From contig NZ_JAHYCB010000005.1 of NCBI RefSeq assembly GCF_019430945.1, forward strand, positions 1-64,000: a stretch of 64,000 nucleotides of DNA, given 5' to 3'. Below are positions 26,355 through 34,836 of this stretch, one piece after another. The translations under genes were made by a program, and so were the position numbers. Position 1 is the first letter of the stretch, and the number at the start of each line of letters is the position of its first letter. The DNA comes from Neorhizobium populisoli. Its GTDB lineage: Bacteria; Pseudomonadota; Alphaproteobacteria; Rhizobiales; Rhizobiaceae. The notes under the pieces are model-generated. The model ran no database searches, was not told the origin of the DNA, and was given only the letters and a program-made list of their open reading frames with translations.

Positions 26355-27041
26355 GTGCGAAGTGACATAATGACAGCGATGAACGAAAGCGGCCCCATGG
26401 CGGGCAATGCCGGGTACTTCAGTCATCTGCCTCAGGTTTCCCTACCATTCGAAATGCCCAGCCAACCGCTGGCGATCGCCGAGATGGCGGACCTGTTCGG
26501 GGTCACCCACCGGACACTGCATTTCTACGAGGAAAAGCACCTGATCGCCGCATCGCGCTCCGGCGGCATGCGGGTCTATGATGCGGAACAGATCCTGCGC
26601 ATGGCGGTCATCAATGCCTGCCGCGAGATCGGCATTCCGGTCGTAATCATTCAGGAACTGATGGAAGAGCTGACGGGTGCCAATTCTCAAGAAGAGGCCG
26701 ATGCGATTTTCCATTCCATGCTGTCCCGCCGCAAGCGCGAACTGACGGCCGACATCTCCCATATCCACCGGCAGATGCTTCAGATTGAAACCCTGCTGAC
26801 AGCGGAAGATGACGGCACGCTGGAAATTGCAAAACCGGCGGTGATCATTCTCAACGATGTGGAAAAGCGGTGCCTCGCGCTGATGGCGGAAGGTTATTCC
26901 GCCCCGCGCATCGCCCGATCTCTCGACCTGCCCTTCGAAACCCTGCGCGCCATGGAAGACGGCATCATCCGCAAATTCCAGGCCACCAACCGTTTCCAGG
27001 CCGTCGCCAAGGCGGTGTTGCTCGGCATGGTGCCGAATTGA
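26355..27041 (+). CDS. MerR-type regulator with C-terminal LuxR-like helix-turn-helix
   Basis: The 228-residue protein has a MerR DNA-binding domain (residues about 36-105: LAIAEMADLFGVTHRTLHFYEEKHLI, GMRVYDAEQILRMAVINACREIG) and a coiled linker. The last 65 residues (LNDVEKRCLALMAEGYSAPR to RFQAVAKAVLLGMV) match the four-helix LuxR/GerE DNA-binding pattern. Two DNA-binding units in one chain is unusual. The GTG start has GGAAGGGG 5 bases before it; an ATG at 26370 lacks a site. No ligand-binding Cys is apparent at the expected place. Confidence 0.78.
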   Translation: MRSDIMTAMNESGPMAGNAGYFSHLPQVSLPFEMPSQPLAIAEMADLFGVTHRTLHFYEEKHLIAASRSGGMRVYDAEQILRMAVINACREIGIPVVIIQELMEELTGANSQEEADAIFHSMLSRRKRELTADISHIHRQMLQIETLLTAEDDGTLEIAKPAVIILNDVEKRCLALMAEGYSAPRIARSLDLPFETLRAMEDGIIRKFQATNRFQAVAKAVLLGMVPN

Positions 27042-27091
27042 CGGCCTTATCCGGCTCATAACAATGCCGGACGCAAAACCCTGGTCCGCTT

Positions 27092-28213
27092 TTATCGCAC
27101 GATCGTCAACGTCTCTGCCGCACGGGTGATGGCGGTATAGAGCCAGCGCTCCCGCGTATCGCGAAACGCCCAGCTTTCATCGAACAGCACGACATTGTTC
27201 CACTGCGAACCCTGCGCCTTGTGGACAGTCAGCGCATACCCGTAATCGAACTCGTCATAACGCTTGCGCATCGTCCAGGGAATTTCCTCCTCGGTCTCGA
27301 AGGCCTGCTTCAAAAGCTTGATCTTCGCCGCACCGCGATCCATGTCGTCGTCTTCCGGCTTGATCATCAGGTTGATGCCGGGCTTGACCGTCTCGCGCGA
27401 CGAACTCATCACCTGCCAGAGCGAACCGTTCAGCAGGCCCTTGACCTGATCGTTGCGCAGGCAGACCAGCTTATCGCCGGATTGCGGATAATCGGCCGTA
27501 AACCCCTTCAGCTCGCGAAGCCGCTGATTGTAGCGCTTGCGGGTCTTATTAGTGCCGACCAGAACCTGGTCCGCCTCCAGCACCAGCGGCTGGGTCACCT
27601 CGTTGCGGGAGATCACCTTGGCGGTGCCGTAGTCGCCATACATCAGCTCCTTGCCTTCCCGCACATCCATGGCCAGCCTGATGATCGGGTTGTCGCGTGC
27701 CTGCCGGTGAATGTCGGTCAGCAGATAATCCGGCTCCTGCTCGGTGAAGAAACCGCCGCCGGAAACCGGCGGCAGCTGGCCGGGGTCTCCGAGCACCAGG
27801 ATCGGCGTGCCGAAACTCATCAGGTCCTTGCCGAGCGCCTCGTCCACCATCGAGCATTCGTCGATGATGATCAGCGGTGCTTTCGCAACCGGGCTCTGCC
27901 GGTTGATGGAAAACATCGGCGCAATCGAAGTCTTGCCCGCCTCGTCCTCGACGGCCTCTTCGCCGCGCGGCCGGTAGATCAGCGAATGGATAGTCTTGGC
28001 ATTGCGCGCCCCCTTGGAGCGCAGCACCTGTGCCGCCTTGCCGGTAAAGGCCGCGAACAGAACCTCGCCGTCGACATTTTCGGCGAAATGTTTCGCAAGC
28101 GTCGTCTTGCCGGTGCCGGCATAACCAAACAGCCGGAAAACCTGGCTGCGGCCTTCCTTCAGCCACTGCGAAACGGCCTTCAGGGCCTCGTCCTGTTGCG
28201 GTGCAAATTGCAT
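27092..28213 (-). CDS. RecD-like ATP-dependent DNA helicase (AAA/UvrD-type)
   Basis: The 373-residue superfamily 1 helicase has Walker A GYAGTGKTTLA (residues 30-40), motif Ia FAAFTGKAAQVL, Walker B LIIIDECSMVD, motif III VLGDPGQLPPVSGGGFF and the UvrD-like C-terminal motifs YALTVHKAQGSQWNNVVLFDE and LYTAITRA. It lacks the RecB-binding region of true RecD and belongs to the short RecD2-like/Dda-like group common in alphaproteobacteria. The ATG at 28213 begins MQFAPQQDEALKAV, the usual start; the open frame to 28300 is an extension. Confidence 0.9.
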   Translation of the reverse strand: MQFAPQQDEALKAVSQWLKEGRSQVFRLFGYAGTGKTTLAKHFAENVDGEVLFAAFTGKAAQVLRSKGARNAKTIHSLIYRPRGEEAVEDEAGKTSIAPMFSINRQSPVAKAPLIIIDECSMVDEALGKDLMSFGTPILVLGDPGQLPPVSGGGFFTEQEPDYLLTDIHRQARDNPIIRLAMDVREGKELMYGDYGTAKVISRNEVTQPLVLEADQVLVGTNKTRKRYNQRLRELKGFTADYPQSGDKLVCLRNDQVKGLLNGSLWQVMSSSRETVKPGINLMIKPEDDDMDRGAAKIKLLKQAFETEEEIPWTMRKRYDEFDYGYALTVHKAQGSQWNNVVLFDESWAFRDTRERWLYTAITRAAETLTIVR

Positions 28214-28382
28214 GGCCGCGACTTGGCAGGATTCGAGTGGGAGAAGCAACTGAAAAAGAACGAAAGATGAATCGAAGCCGGGGAGCAGTGTCTGCATCAC
28301 CCCGCATGAATTGCACGCAGTGAGATATGGCCGCTTGCCAATTCACTATACGCTCGCCATCCGCGCCGCCTATGTTGTGGTC

Positions 28383-29663
28383 ATGAAAATTCTGATTCTC
28401 GGCGCGACGGGCTTTATCGGTTCCGCGATCCTGCAAAGGCTTGCATCGGACGGTCATGAGATCACCGGACTCGGCCGCGCTCCGGAAAAGGCGCGCCTGA
28501 AATGGCCCGTTGCGCGCTGGATCAAGGCAGATCTGGCAAGATTGACGGCCACGGACTGGCAGCCACTGGTCGATAAGCACGATGTCATCCTCAATTGTGC
28601 AGGCGCATTGCAGGATGGATTATCCGACGATCTTGTCGCCACCCAGCAAGAGGCAATGCTGACCTTATATGCTGCGGCAAAATCGCTCGGTGGCAGGCTG
28701 GTCGTCCAGATTTCGGCCCGAACCGATGGGGCGGCCGGCTCGCAGGCCTTTCTGCGCACCAAACGCCAGGCCGACGATGCGCTTGTCGCAAGTGGCCTGC
28801 CATTCGTCATCCTGCGTCCGGCACTAGTGATCGGCCGCAACGCCCATGGCGGCACTGCATTGCTCCGATCGCTGGCGAGTTTTCCTTTCGTATTGCCGCT
28901 CGTTCATGCCGAAAGCCCGGTGGCGACAGTCTCGATGAACGACGTTGCCGAGGCGGTATCGCGGGCCGTAAACGGGTCCATTCTGCCGCGTAGCGACCTC
29001 GATCTCGCGGCTGAAGAAACTCCTTCGCTTGCGGAACTCGTGCGACTTCACCGCGCCTGGCTGGGCCTTGCCCCGGCACCTGTCGTCACCTTGCCGGCGG
29101 CGCTGGCAAAGCCGGTCACCTGGGGAGCCGATCTCGCGGGAAAGCTCGGCTGGCGTTCGCCGCTCCGCTCGACGGCAATAGCAGTGATGTCCGAGGGTGT
29201 GTTGGGGAAAAGGCGCGGGCCCGAAGGATTTGAGCCGGCCGGTGCCGCGGCAACGCTTACCGAATGTCCAAGCGGTGTTCAGGACCTGTGGTTTGCACGG
29301 CTTTACCTGCTGAAGCCGGTGATGATCCTGACGCTCTCGCTCTTCTGGTTATTGTCCGGACTGGTGCCGCTCGTCGACCCCGGCGCCGCGGCTGCGCATT
29401 TTTCTGCCTTCCTGCCGGCCTCGGCAGCGATGGCCGTGACGCTCGCAACATGCCTTGTCGACATCCTGCTTGGGATTACCGTCATTGTCCGGCCGATGGC
29501 GCGGAGAGCGCTTCTCGGCATGATGGCCGTCAGTGTCATCTATCTTGCAGGAGGAACACTTTTCGAGGGGCAACTCTGGCTCGATCCTCTTGGGCCGCTC
29601 GTCAAGGTCTTGCCTTCGCTGGTGCTGACCCTCATCGCACTCGCCACGCTGGACGAACGCTGA
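28383..29663 (+). CDS. SDR oxidoreductase fused to DoxX-like membrane domain
   Basis: The 426-residue protein begins with an NAD(P)-binding atypical SDR domain (MKILILGATGFIGSAIL; LNCAGALQDGLSDDL; VVQISARTDG) of about 290 residues. Four membrane helices follow (VMILTLSLFWLLSGLVPLVD onward, to the end), matching the DoxX-like domain seen in such fusions. The SDR part is cytoplasmic and tethered to the inner membrane. Function unknown; the family is often annotated as NAD-dependent epimerase. The stop overlaps the next gene's ATG (TGATG). Confidence 0.85.
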   Translation: MKILILGATGFIGSAILQRLASDGHEITGLGRAPEKARLKWPVARWIKADLARLTATDWQPLVDKHDVILNCAGALQDGLSDDLVATQQEAMLTLYAAAKSLGGRLVVQISARTDGAAGSQAFLRTKRQADDALVASGLPFVILRPALVIGRNAHGGTALLRSLASFPFVLPLVHAESPVATVSMNDVAEAVSRAVNGSILPRSDLDLAAEETPSLAELVRLHRAWLGLAPAPVVTLPAALAKPVTWGADLAGKLGWRSPLRSTAIAVMSEGVLGKRRGPEGFEPAGAAATLTECPSGVQDLWFARLYLLKPVMILTLSLFWLLSGLVPLVDPGAAAAHFSAFLPASAAMAVTLATCLVDILLGITVIVRPMARRALLGMMAVSVIYLAGGTLFEGQLWLDPLGPLVKVLPSLVLTLIALATLDER

Positions 29664-30163
29664 TGGATACGGAAAATCTCCTGCGCCTTCTCCATGTTAT
29701 CGGAGCTGCCGTGCTCCTGGGAACCGGTGCCGGCATCGCTTTTTTCATGGTAATCGCCCGCCGCACCGAAGATCCGAAACTCATCGCCCATACGGCCAAT
29801 ACCGTCGTGCTGGCCGATACGGTCTTCACCGCCACCGCCGTGGTGCTGCAGCCGGTCACCGGTTATCTCCTGGCAAGGACAATCGGCTGGTCATTGACGG
29901 ATGGCTGGATCGCGCTGTCGCTTGCTCTCTATGTGGTGACAGGACTTTTCTGGCTTCCGGTGGTCTGGATTCAAATTCGCTTGCGCAATATCGCCCGCCT
30001 GGCCGACAGCAGCGGATCACCGCTGCCGCCGGAATGGTACAGGCTCTATCGCATCTGGTTTGCCTGCGGCTTTCCCGCCTTCTTCGCGGTTATCTGTATT
30101 TTCTGGCTCATGCTGACGAAGCCGGATATTCCGTTGTTCGAGCTCACTGTCTTGTCTCGATAA
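29663..30163 (+). CDS. DUF2269-family membrane protein
   Basis: The 166-residue protein has four predicted membrane helices (LHVIGAAVLLGTGAGIAFFM, VFTATAVVLQPVTGYLL, WIALSLALYVVTGLFWLPVV, FACGFPAFFAVICIFWLML) and the motif of DUF2269 proteins. It starts inside the stop codon of the SDR-DoxX gene, so the two membrane proteins are translated together and may form a unit. Its 3' end overlaps the convergent SRPBCC gene by 20 bases. Confidence 0.82.
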   Translation: MDTENLLRLLHVIGAAVLLGTGAGIAFFMVIARRTEDPKLIAHTANTVVLADTVFTATAVVLQPVTGYLLARTIGWSLTDGWIALSLALYVVTGLFWLPVVWIQIRLRNIARLADSSGSPLPPEWYRLYRIWFACGFPAFFAVICIFWLMLTKPDIPLFELTVLSR

Positions 30164-30620
30164 GCTTTGCGAGCTGCTCGATCACCGTACCCCAACCATC
30201 AAAGAAGCCCAGCTCGTCATGCATCTTACGATCATCCGGGCTCTTGTGCATGACATGCGCCAGATATTCCGTGCCCTCCGGATGATCGCTGAAGGTGACG
30301 ACCGCCGTCATGAACGGCTGTGCCGCCGGGCGCCAGCCGCCGGTTAGCGCGTTGGTGAAGACGATCCGGCTGCCTTCATCAACGGCGAGAAAACAGGCGC
30401 TGAGATGCGGACCGAATTCGCCGCCATTCTCGCTCATCCGCGTTTCGAACGCACCGCCCGGCCGCATGTCCATCGCCGCGACCCTGCAGAGCGCCGGCGC
30501 GGGGATCCACCATTGCTCGAAACTCGCTTTATCCGCCCAGGCATGCCAGATGGCCGCCCGCGGCGCGCGGATGATCCGCGAAATGCTGAGATCGAGGTCC
30601 GGATTGAAATTCTGGATCAT
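30144..30620 (-). CDS. SRPBCC/AHSA1-family protein
   Basis: The 158-residue protein has the helix-grip fold of the AHSA1-like START family: LDLSISRIIRAPRAAIWHAW at the start, FEQWWIPAPALCRV, GGAFETRM and a C-terminal long helix GWGTVIEQLAKLIETR. Such proteins bind small hydrophobic molecules and are very often paired with an ArsR regulator, as here: the upstream ArsR gene overlaps it by ATGA. Ligand unknown. Confidence 0.88.
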   Translation of the reverse strand: MIQNFNPDLDLSISRIIRAPRAAIWHAWADKASFEQWWIPAPALCRVAAMDMRPGGAFETRMSENGGEFGPHLSACFLAVDEGSRIVFTNALTGGWRPAAQPFMTAVVTFSDHPEGTEYLAHVMHKSPDDRKMHDELGFFDGWGTVIEQLAKLIETRQ

Positions 30621-30982
30621 TTGTCCTTCTCCTTTTTTTCCTGATCGCGAAGGAATTCCTCCCGCGCCAGAACGAGCGATTCCAACCGGTCCGTGCGCGC
30701 CTGCCAGACGGCCCGCTGTTCGGAAAGCCAGCCTTCGACCATCGAAAACCGTGCCCGTTCGAGTGAACAGGTCCTCACCCGGCCTTCCTTCGCTGTGCGG
30801 ATCAAACCGCTCTCTTCGAGAAAGCGGATGTGCTTCATGAATGACGGCAGCGCCATAGCGAACGGCGCCGCCAGATCGCTGATGCTGGCCGGCCCTGAAC
30901 CGAGCCGCCCGAGGACCGCCCGCCGGGTCGGATCGGCCAGCGCCTGAAACACGCCGTCGAGATCTTCCGAATAGTTTTCCAT
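30617..30982 (-). CDS. ArsR family transcriptional regulator
   Basis: The 121-residue winged-helix regulator has the ArsR core: VFQALADPTRRAVLGRL, ISDLAAPFAMALPSFMKHIRFLEESGLIRTAKEGRVRTCSL as consecutive parts. It lacks the metal-binding Cys pairs of ArsR/SmtB and belongs to the subgroup that partners AHSA1 proteins. The ATG at 30982 is preferred over a TTG at 30997. It shares an operon with the downstream AHSA1 gene and probably controls it. Confidence 0.88.
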   Translation of the reverse strand: MENYSEDLDGVFQALADPTRRAVLGRLGSGPASISDLAAPFAMALPSFMKHIRFLEESGLIRTAKEGRVRTCSLERARFSMVEGWLSEQRAVWQARTDRLESLVLAREEFLRDQEKKEKDK

Positions 30983-31129
30983 AAGGCTAAGTATCAAGAT
31001 TATAAACTTAGCTCAATGGCTAACTGATGAAATTTTCAATTTTTCCCAAATCCACGGAATAAATCCGTCCCTGCCGGTGTCTTGGCATTGTCGGCTGAGG
31101 GAAAGCCGCCATAACCAGGGAGACGATCC

Positions 31130-31504
31130 ATGAAGAAGCTTATTCTCGTATCGGTCGCATTCGCCGCGATGACCGGCGTGGCCTTTGCCGCCGGCCCGTT
31201 CAAGACCGTCAAAACCGCCAAGGGCGACGTGCTTGCCGGCGAAAAGAACATGACCCTCTACACGTTCAAGAACGACAAGCCGGGCACCTCTAACTGCTAC
31301 GACAAATGCGCCACCAACTGGCCGCCGGTCATGGCCGCTTCCGATGCGAAGGCAGAAGGTGCATACTCGCTCGTCACCCGCAAGGACGGGGCAAAGCAGT
31401 GGGCGAAGGACGGCATGCCGCTCTATTACTGGGTCAAGGACACCAAGGAAGGCGACATCACCGGCGACGGCGTAAACGGTGTTTGGGATCTTGCAAAACC
31501 CTGA
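31130..31504 (+). CDS. Secreted repeat protein of the COG4315 family
   Basis: The 124-residue product has a signal peptide (MKKLILVSVAFAAMTGVAFA) and the repeat pattern of the predicted lipoprotein family COG4315, LYTFKNDKPGTSNCYDKCATNWPP in two parts and LYYWVKDTKEGDITGDG at the end. There is no lipobox Cys, so it is likely a soluble periplasmic protein. Proteins of this family often precede an ECF sigma/anti-sigma pair, as is the case here, and may belong to its regulon. AGGGAAAGC precedes the ATG. Confidence 0.85.
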   Translation: MKKLILVSVAFAAMTGVAFAAGPFKTVKTAKGDVLAGEKNMTLYTFKNDKPGTSNCYDKCATNWPPVMAASDAKAEGAYSLVTRKDGAKQWAKDGMPLYYWVKDTKEGDITGDGVNGVWDLAKP

Positions 31505-31529
31505 TCAGCCAGGCGTGAGCCAAACGGAT

Positions 31530-32060
31530 ATGAAAGCGCGGGAGACACAGGCTCCCGCGCCCCTCTCCTTCGAGGCGCAGATCCTTGCCCTTCTGCCTCA
31601 GCTCCGGCGCTATTCGCGCAGCCTGACGCGATCGGACGTCGAGGGTGAAGACCTTTTGCAGGATTGCGTCGAGAAGGCGCTTGTCAGCCGCAGCCAGTGG
31701 CGCGGCGCGAATTTCAAATCCTGGGCCTACAGGATCATGACAAATCTTCATTTGAACGCGCGCCGCTCGGTCGCGCGCCGCCCTTCCGTCGGCATCGAGG
31801 AGGCGGAGAACGTCGCGATGAGCGCGGTCTCCGACGATCCGCTGGAAAAGAGCCGTCTCGTCAAGGCGCTCGAAACCTTGCCGAAGGAGGCGCGTGCCGT
31901 CTTGATGCTGGTGGTCGTGGAGGGCCACAGCTATCAGGAGGTTGCCGACATGCTCGACGTGCCGATCGGCACCGTCATGTCGCGGCTTTCACGGGCTCGC
32001 CAGGCCTTGCGAGAAAAAATGCGGGAGGAGAACGTCATTCCAATGCGGAGACCCCGATGA
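31530..32060 (+). CDS. ECF-type RNA polymerase sigma factor
   Basis: The 176-residue protein has the sigma region 2 (LLPQLRRYSRSLTRSDVEGEDLLQDCVEKAL, FKSWAYRIMTNLHLNARR) and region 4 (LETLPKEARAVLMLVVVEGHSYQEVADMLDVPIGTVMSRLSRARQAL, in consecutive parts) of extracytoplasmic-function sigma factors. Start is uncertain: ATG 31530, GTG 31515 or an even earlier TTG at 31479, none with a strong ribosome site. Its TGA overlaps the ATG of the anti-sigma gene, implying coupled synthesis of the pair. Confidence 0.9.
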   Translation: MKARETQAPAPLSFEAQILALLPQLRRYSRSLTRSDVEGEDLLQDCVEKALVSRSQWRGANFKSWAYRIMTNLHLNARRSVARRPSVGIEEAENVAMSAVSDDPLEKSRLVKALETLPKEARAVLMLVVVEGHSYQEVADMLDVPIGTVMSRLSRARQALREKMREENVIPMRRPR

Positions 32061-32842
32061 CCGAAGCCCGCTCTATCTCCGAGGCTGACCTGCACGCCTA
32101 TGCCGACGGCTTCCTCGATGACGCCGATCGCGCCCGCGTGGAACGTTTTCTCGCCGAAAATCCGGACGCAGCAGAACTGGTCGCTGATTGGCAGGCCCAA
32201 AACGACGAATTGCGCGCAGCCTTCGCGGCCCACGAAAAATCGAAGCCGACCGATATCCAGCTGATTTCCGGCGCTCATCATCGCACCGCTGCCCGTCCGC
32301 CGCGCCGCGCAGCACTTGCCGCAGCAGCCATGGCCATCTTTGCACTCGGCGCCATCGGCGGCCATTACGGCCCGCTTCTTTTCAAGCGCCCGGATATCCA
32401 GCTCGCCTATACCGAAATCCTGCCGCGCGAAGCCCGCAACGCCTTCCTCGTCTACGCCAGCGAAGTCCGCCATCCGGTGGAAGTCTTCGCCAACGAGGAA
32501 GCCCATCTCGCCACCTGGCTCGGCAAACGCCTGTCGATCGCCAATCTCAAGGTCCCGAACCTTCAGACAATGGGATTCAAGCTCGTCGGCGGCCGCCTGC
32601 TGCCCGTCGCCGGCAAGCCGGGCGCCATGTTCATGTACGAGGACCAGGCCGGCCAGCGCGTCACCGTCATGGTTGGCCGCAACAAGGAAAACCGCACGAC
32701 GAGTTTCCGATTCGCTTCAGCCAGCAATGTGGAGACGTTTTACTGGATCGATGGCGAGCTGGGATATGCCGTAACCGGCGAGATTTCGCGCGACTTGCTG
32801 CAGAAGATCGCCGAGGAATGTTATCGGCAATTTCCTTCATGA
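32057..32842 (+). CDS. Transmembrane anti-sigma factor
   Basis: The 261-residue protein starts MTEARSISEADLHAYADGFL, the anti-sigma domain opening seen in ChrR-less membrane anti-sigma factors, followed by one membrane helix (AALAAAAMAIFALGAIGGHY, about residues 83-103) and a periplasmic part with ILPREARNAFLVYASEVRHPVEV. It would hold the sigma factor at the membrane until a periplasmic signal arrives; an oxidative signal is common for relatives. GGAG precedes the ATG, which overlaps the sigma gene stop. Confidence 0.87.
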   Translation: MTEARSISEADLHAYADGFLDDADRARVERFLAENPDAAELVADWQAQNDELRAAFAAHEKSKPTDIQLISGAHHRTAARPPRRAALAAAAMAIFALGAIGGHYGPLLFKRPDIQLAYTEILPREARNAFLVYASEVRHPVEVFANEEAHLATWLGKRLSIANLKVPNLQTMGFKLVGGRLLPVAGKPGAMFMYEDQAGQRVTVMVGRNKENRTTSFRFASASNVETFYWIDGELGYAVTGEISRDLLQKIAEECYRQFPS

Positions 32843-32878
32843 TGACCTGTCACTCAGGTTATCATGAAGGGGTCAGAT

Positions 32879-33664
32879 TTATTTTACGACGAGGTTTACC
32901 GGCTTCGAGGAGCTTTGGTTCGAATTTGACACGATAACCGGCAGTGAAGCAGCCTTGGCCAGATCGGCAGCGTCAAGCGTGACTGTCAGCTTTACGTTGG
33001 TTTTGCTGGCAATCTTGCGCTCGTTACCGCCCACCTTCACGGTCGGGTTGGAATCGAAATTCTTGCCGTTGATCACGATCTCCAGATTCCCGTCGCCGAT
33101 GTTTTTTTCCGCCGGATCGATCTTGTCGATCACCGGTTGCGATGCGGTCGCCGCCGGCTTCTCCTGCGGGGTCAGAAATGTATTGAATGCATCCCCAAGT
33201 TTGCCAACAGCCTGTCTCGAGAACATACCGCCCAGCATCGCAATGGCTACGAACCCGGCGGGATTGGCATTTTGCGGGGAGCCGTTATTTGGCAACGATA
33301 TCGAAAACAGTCCCGTCTGAAGAATCACAAAAAGAAGCGCGCCCAGTCCCATCCCGACCACGGGGCTCATCAGATACCACCAATTCCAACTTGCTGCATA
33401 TCTGTTGGTGCCGCGAAAAGCGGCATAGTTGCGAGCAGAGGCAATCAAACTGCCGAACGCCCCGGCAACCATCGCCAGGACCAGAAATCTTACCTGAGCA
33501 TTGCCATTGCCAAGTCCGGTCGTGACTTCGGTGAGATTGTCTTTTATCGGCACCGGCCAAGCCAGAACCAGCAACAGCGCCGCGATAAGAGAAAAAACGA
33601 AGAGAGCAACTCCTATCCAGTAGTCATCACTCGCTTTGGTTACTTCAAGTGTATCTTCAGACAT
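32879..33664 (-). CDS. Membrane protein with C-terminal IPT/TIG-like domain
   Basis: The 261-residue protein has a short N-terminus, about four membrane helices (ALFVFSLIAALLLVLAW; FLVLAMVAGAFGSLIAS; WWYLMSPVVGMGLGALLFVI; GFVAIAMLGGMFSRQAV) and an 85-residue C-terminal immunoglobulin-like TIG fold (PVIDKIDPAEKNIGDGNLEI, VINGKNFDSNPTVKVGG). The ATG at 33664 has GGGGA 6 bases ahead; earlier ATGs at 33670 and 33688 are possible. I recognise no specific function. It follows the nitrile hydratase operon by 155 bases. Confidence 0.72.
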   Translation of the reverse strand: MSEDTLEVTKASDDYWIGVALFVFSLIAALLLVLAWPVPIKDNLTEVTTGLGNGNAQVRFLVLAMVAGAFGSLIASARNYAAFRGTNRYAASWNWWYLMSPVVGMGLGALLFVILQTGLFSISLPNNGSPQNANPAGFVAIAMLGGMFSRQAVGKLGDAFNTFLTPQEKPAATASQPVIDKIDPAEKNIGDGNLEIVINGKNFDSNPTVKVGGNERKIASKTNVKLTVTLDAADLAKAASLPVIVSNSNQSSSKPVNLVVK

Positions 33665-33818
33665 GGCCATCCCCAGCTTTGCCACCATGAATAATCGCAC
33701 GTATCCGATGCAATCAAAAGAAGAATCTTGAAGGACCAAGTAAAATTCAAAACCTGAAATATAGCCGATAATAGCTCTAGATCCGAACCTCGCGATGCGA
33801 ACGGACATCCCAGGCATG

Positions 33819-34184
33819 TTATCGCAGGGGGTCATTCCCCAGTTCGATCGGCATCCCGTGCGGCGTCGCCTCAGCCGCTCTCTGCCAAGCGCTCTGCAGC
33901 GCGAGGATCACACCCGCATCCGCAATGCCCTTTGCCACCAGCAGGCCCGACAGCGCCGCCACCCAGCAGTCGAAATAATCGCTGCCGTCTTCCGCCCGAC
34001 CCGGCCGGTGAACTTCGATCGATAGCGCTTCTGCCCATTCGCTCCAGCTGAAAAGGCCGTTCTCGTGCAGATGCACGGTCATCGCAAAAGCTTCCGCCGC
34101 CCAAGGCTCCGGAAACACGGGGTCACCCTCCGGTGACTTCGGCAGGCCGGGCGATTGCGCGAGCCGAGACGGCACTTCACACAC
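33819..34184 (-). CDS. Nitrile hydratase accessory (activator) protein
   Basis: The roughly 120-residue protein has the features of the small nitrile hydratase accessory family: PVFPEPWAAEAFAMTVHLHENGLFSWSEWAEAL split over 33 residues, then YFDCWVAALSGLLVAKG. Relatives help load cobalt into the alpha subunit by subunit exchange. Start is uncertain: GTG 34184, GTG 34175 or ATG 34208, all overlapping or touching the beta gene's end. It is the last gene of the operon. Confidence 0.85.
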   Translation of the reverse strand: MCEVPSRLAQSPGLPKSPEGDPVFPEPWAAEAFAMTVHLHENGLFSWSEWAEALSIEVHRPGRAEDGSDYFDCWVAALSGLLVAKGIADAGVILALQSAWQRAAEATPHGMPIELGNDPLR

Positions 34185-34836
34185 GCTCAAGATAGCTCTC
34201 CCAGGCATCGATCGAGACCGTCAGCGTCGGATCGGCACCCTCGCCCCAGATTTCACCGGCGTCGAACACGACCGTATAGACCCATTGCGGGTTCTCGCCT
34301 TTGCCATGCGCATTGTCGTCCGGAAAGACGTACGAGCCCTGCACCGCTTCGACCACACCCGTCTTGGCGCGGGCATATCGCGGCAGCCTCGTATGGGTCT
34401 CGGGATTGAAATTGCGCGTCCTCACCCTGTCGCCTGGCTGAAACAGCGGCTTGGCTTCGACCGACCGATCACATGGACCGCCACGCGCAAGCACACCCGG
34501 CACCATATCCGCTTTCAGAATACGCTTCGGTACCGCCGGTTCGATCTGCTTGACGCCGGCGTCAACCTCCGCCCGGGTGGCAAAGCCGTGACGCTCCAGC
34601 AGGACTTCCAGCGCCCGCGTCCAGATCTCGTAATAGCTCGCGGCCAGATAATCCGCCGGCGGCACGTTTTCACGGGCATGCCGGCTTTCGTCGATCGTCC
34701 AGGCGCCGAAGGCACCACAAGACAGTGTGATGCCGAGCGCCCGCTTTTCCCATTCCGCATGGAAATAAGGCTCGTCCTTTTCGGGCGCGACCGAGCCGAA
34801 CCCCATCTGCCCACCGAGATCGTGCGGCCCGTTCAT
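34177..34836 (-). CDS. Nitrile hydratase subunit beta
   Basis: The 219-residue subunit starts [14 protein letters not shown], the conserved opening of nitrile hydratase beta subunits, and ends in an SH3-like barrel ([27 protein letters not shown] and [18 protein letters not shown] in part). With alpha it forms the enzyme that hydrates nitriles to amides. The ATG overlaps the alpha stop (ATGA). Arg in PRYARAK is the conserved contact with the oxidised cysteines. Confidence 0.95.
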   Translation of the reverse strand: MNGPHDLGGQMGFGSVAPEKDEPYFHAEWEKRALGITLSCGAFGAWTIDESRHARENVPPADYLAASYYEIWTRALEVLLERHGFATRAEVDAGVKQIEPAVPKRILKADMVPGVLARGGPCDRSVEAKPLFQPGDRVRTRNFNPETHTRLPRYARAKTGVVEAVQGSYVFPDDNAHGKGENPQWVYTVVFDAGEIWGEGADPTLTVSIDAWESYLERV

